A stretch of DNA of 64,000 nt. It comes from Alphaproteobacteria bacterium (GTDB taxonomy: Bacteria > Pseudomonadota > Alphaproteobacteria > Rhodobacterales > Rhodobacteraceae). The position numbers and the translations under genes were made by a program. Under the pieces are notes generated by a model. It saw nothing but the letters and a program-made list of their open reading frames with translations, was not told where the DNA came from and searched no databases. Below, one piece after another: positions 63,974-64,000 of the stretch (positions are counted from its first letter, which is position 1; each line of letters begins with the position of its first letter). The DNA lies in contig JAUIIJ010000005.1 of the NCBI GenBank assembly GCA_030431825.1, positions 1 to 64,000 on the forward strand, given 5' to 3'.

Positions 63974-64000
63974 CTCCTCAGAGCACACCACTCCGCCCCG

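Overview
The window is GC-rich DNA from an alphaproteobacterium, most likely a Rhodobacterales (Roseobacter-group) species. It appears to come from an extrachromosomal replicon, because it carries a complete repABC replication and partition module. The rest is densely packed with transporters and catabolic enzymes: TRAP/TAXI, Liv-type ABC and NMT1-type ABC systems, a TonB receptor, and phosphonate and pyrimidine degradation genes. No tRNA, rRNA, CRISPR array, complete insertion sequence or phage gene was recognised.

Layout. 0.3-3.0 kb: two surface-polysaccharide glycosyltransferases. 3.4-6.9 kb: repA-repB-repC on the minus strand, with two copies of a GTTGGCCATGGCCAAC palindrome (probable parS) and a predicted counter-transcribed RNA between repB and repC. 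7.6-13.2 kb: an IclR regulator divergent from a fused TRAP permease, a TAXI binding protein and a formylglycine-type sulfatase. 13.5-19.0 kb: a probable haem-acquisition operon (TonB receptor, SbmA/BacA-like ABC exporter-fold protein, HemS/ChuX-like protein, ChaN-like protein). 19.2-27.0 kb: an AraC regulator with an FAD-linked oxidase, a GMC oxidoreductase and a fused indolepyruvate ferredoxin oxidoreductase.

27.2-30.5 kb is a decayed catabolic island. At three sharp points the 5' or 3' part of one gene is joined to a fragment of another: GntR/AA_synth, TPP enzyme/carboxymuconolactone decarboxylase, and TRAP permease/TAXI protein. Only an alpha/beta hydrolase survives intact. 30.6-41.8 kb: an alcohol dehydrogenase-LysR pair divergent from a secreted cyclase, a full Liv transporter (binding protein, two permeases, two ATPases), an aldehyde dehydrogenase, an SDR and a methyltransferase. 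41.8-45.0 kb (minus): acyl-CoA dehydrogenase, CaiB-type CoA-transferase and MaoC-type hydratase, all translationally coupled. 45.5-46.3 kb: an isolated TyrA-like dehydrogenase.

46.5-49.1 kb: tmpA-tmpB, a two-step oxygenase pathway predicted to turn trimethylaminoethylphosphonate into glycine betaine and phosphate, with a divergent LysR regulator. 49.4-60.1 kb: a reductive pyrimidine degradation cluster (NMT1-type ABC transporter, dihydropyrimidinase, carbamoyl-amino-acid hydrolase, RutR-like TetR regulator with a recognisable operator, PreA and PreT). It is interrupted by an AT-rich segment encoding a membrane protein and bounded by a 7-bp direct repeat. 60.3-64 kb: a truncated haemoglobin behind an NsrR-like palindrome, a PhoX-type phosphatase with a clear terminator, and an unrecognised protein.

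Taken together this is an accessory nutrient-scavenging replicon: phosphorus (phosphonate, PhoX), nitrogen (pyrimidines), iron (haem) and carbon (TRAP/Liv substrates). The decayed island and the AT-rich insert show that it is being remodelled. Functions come from recognising protein families by eye; no search or alignment was run.
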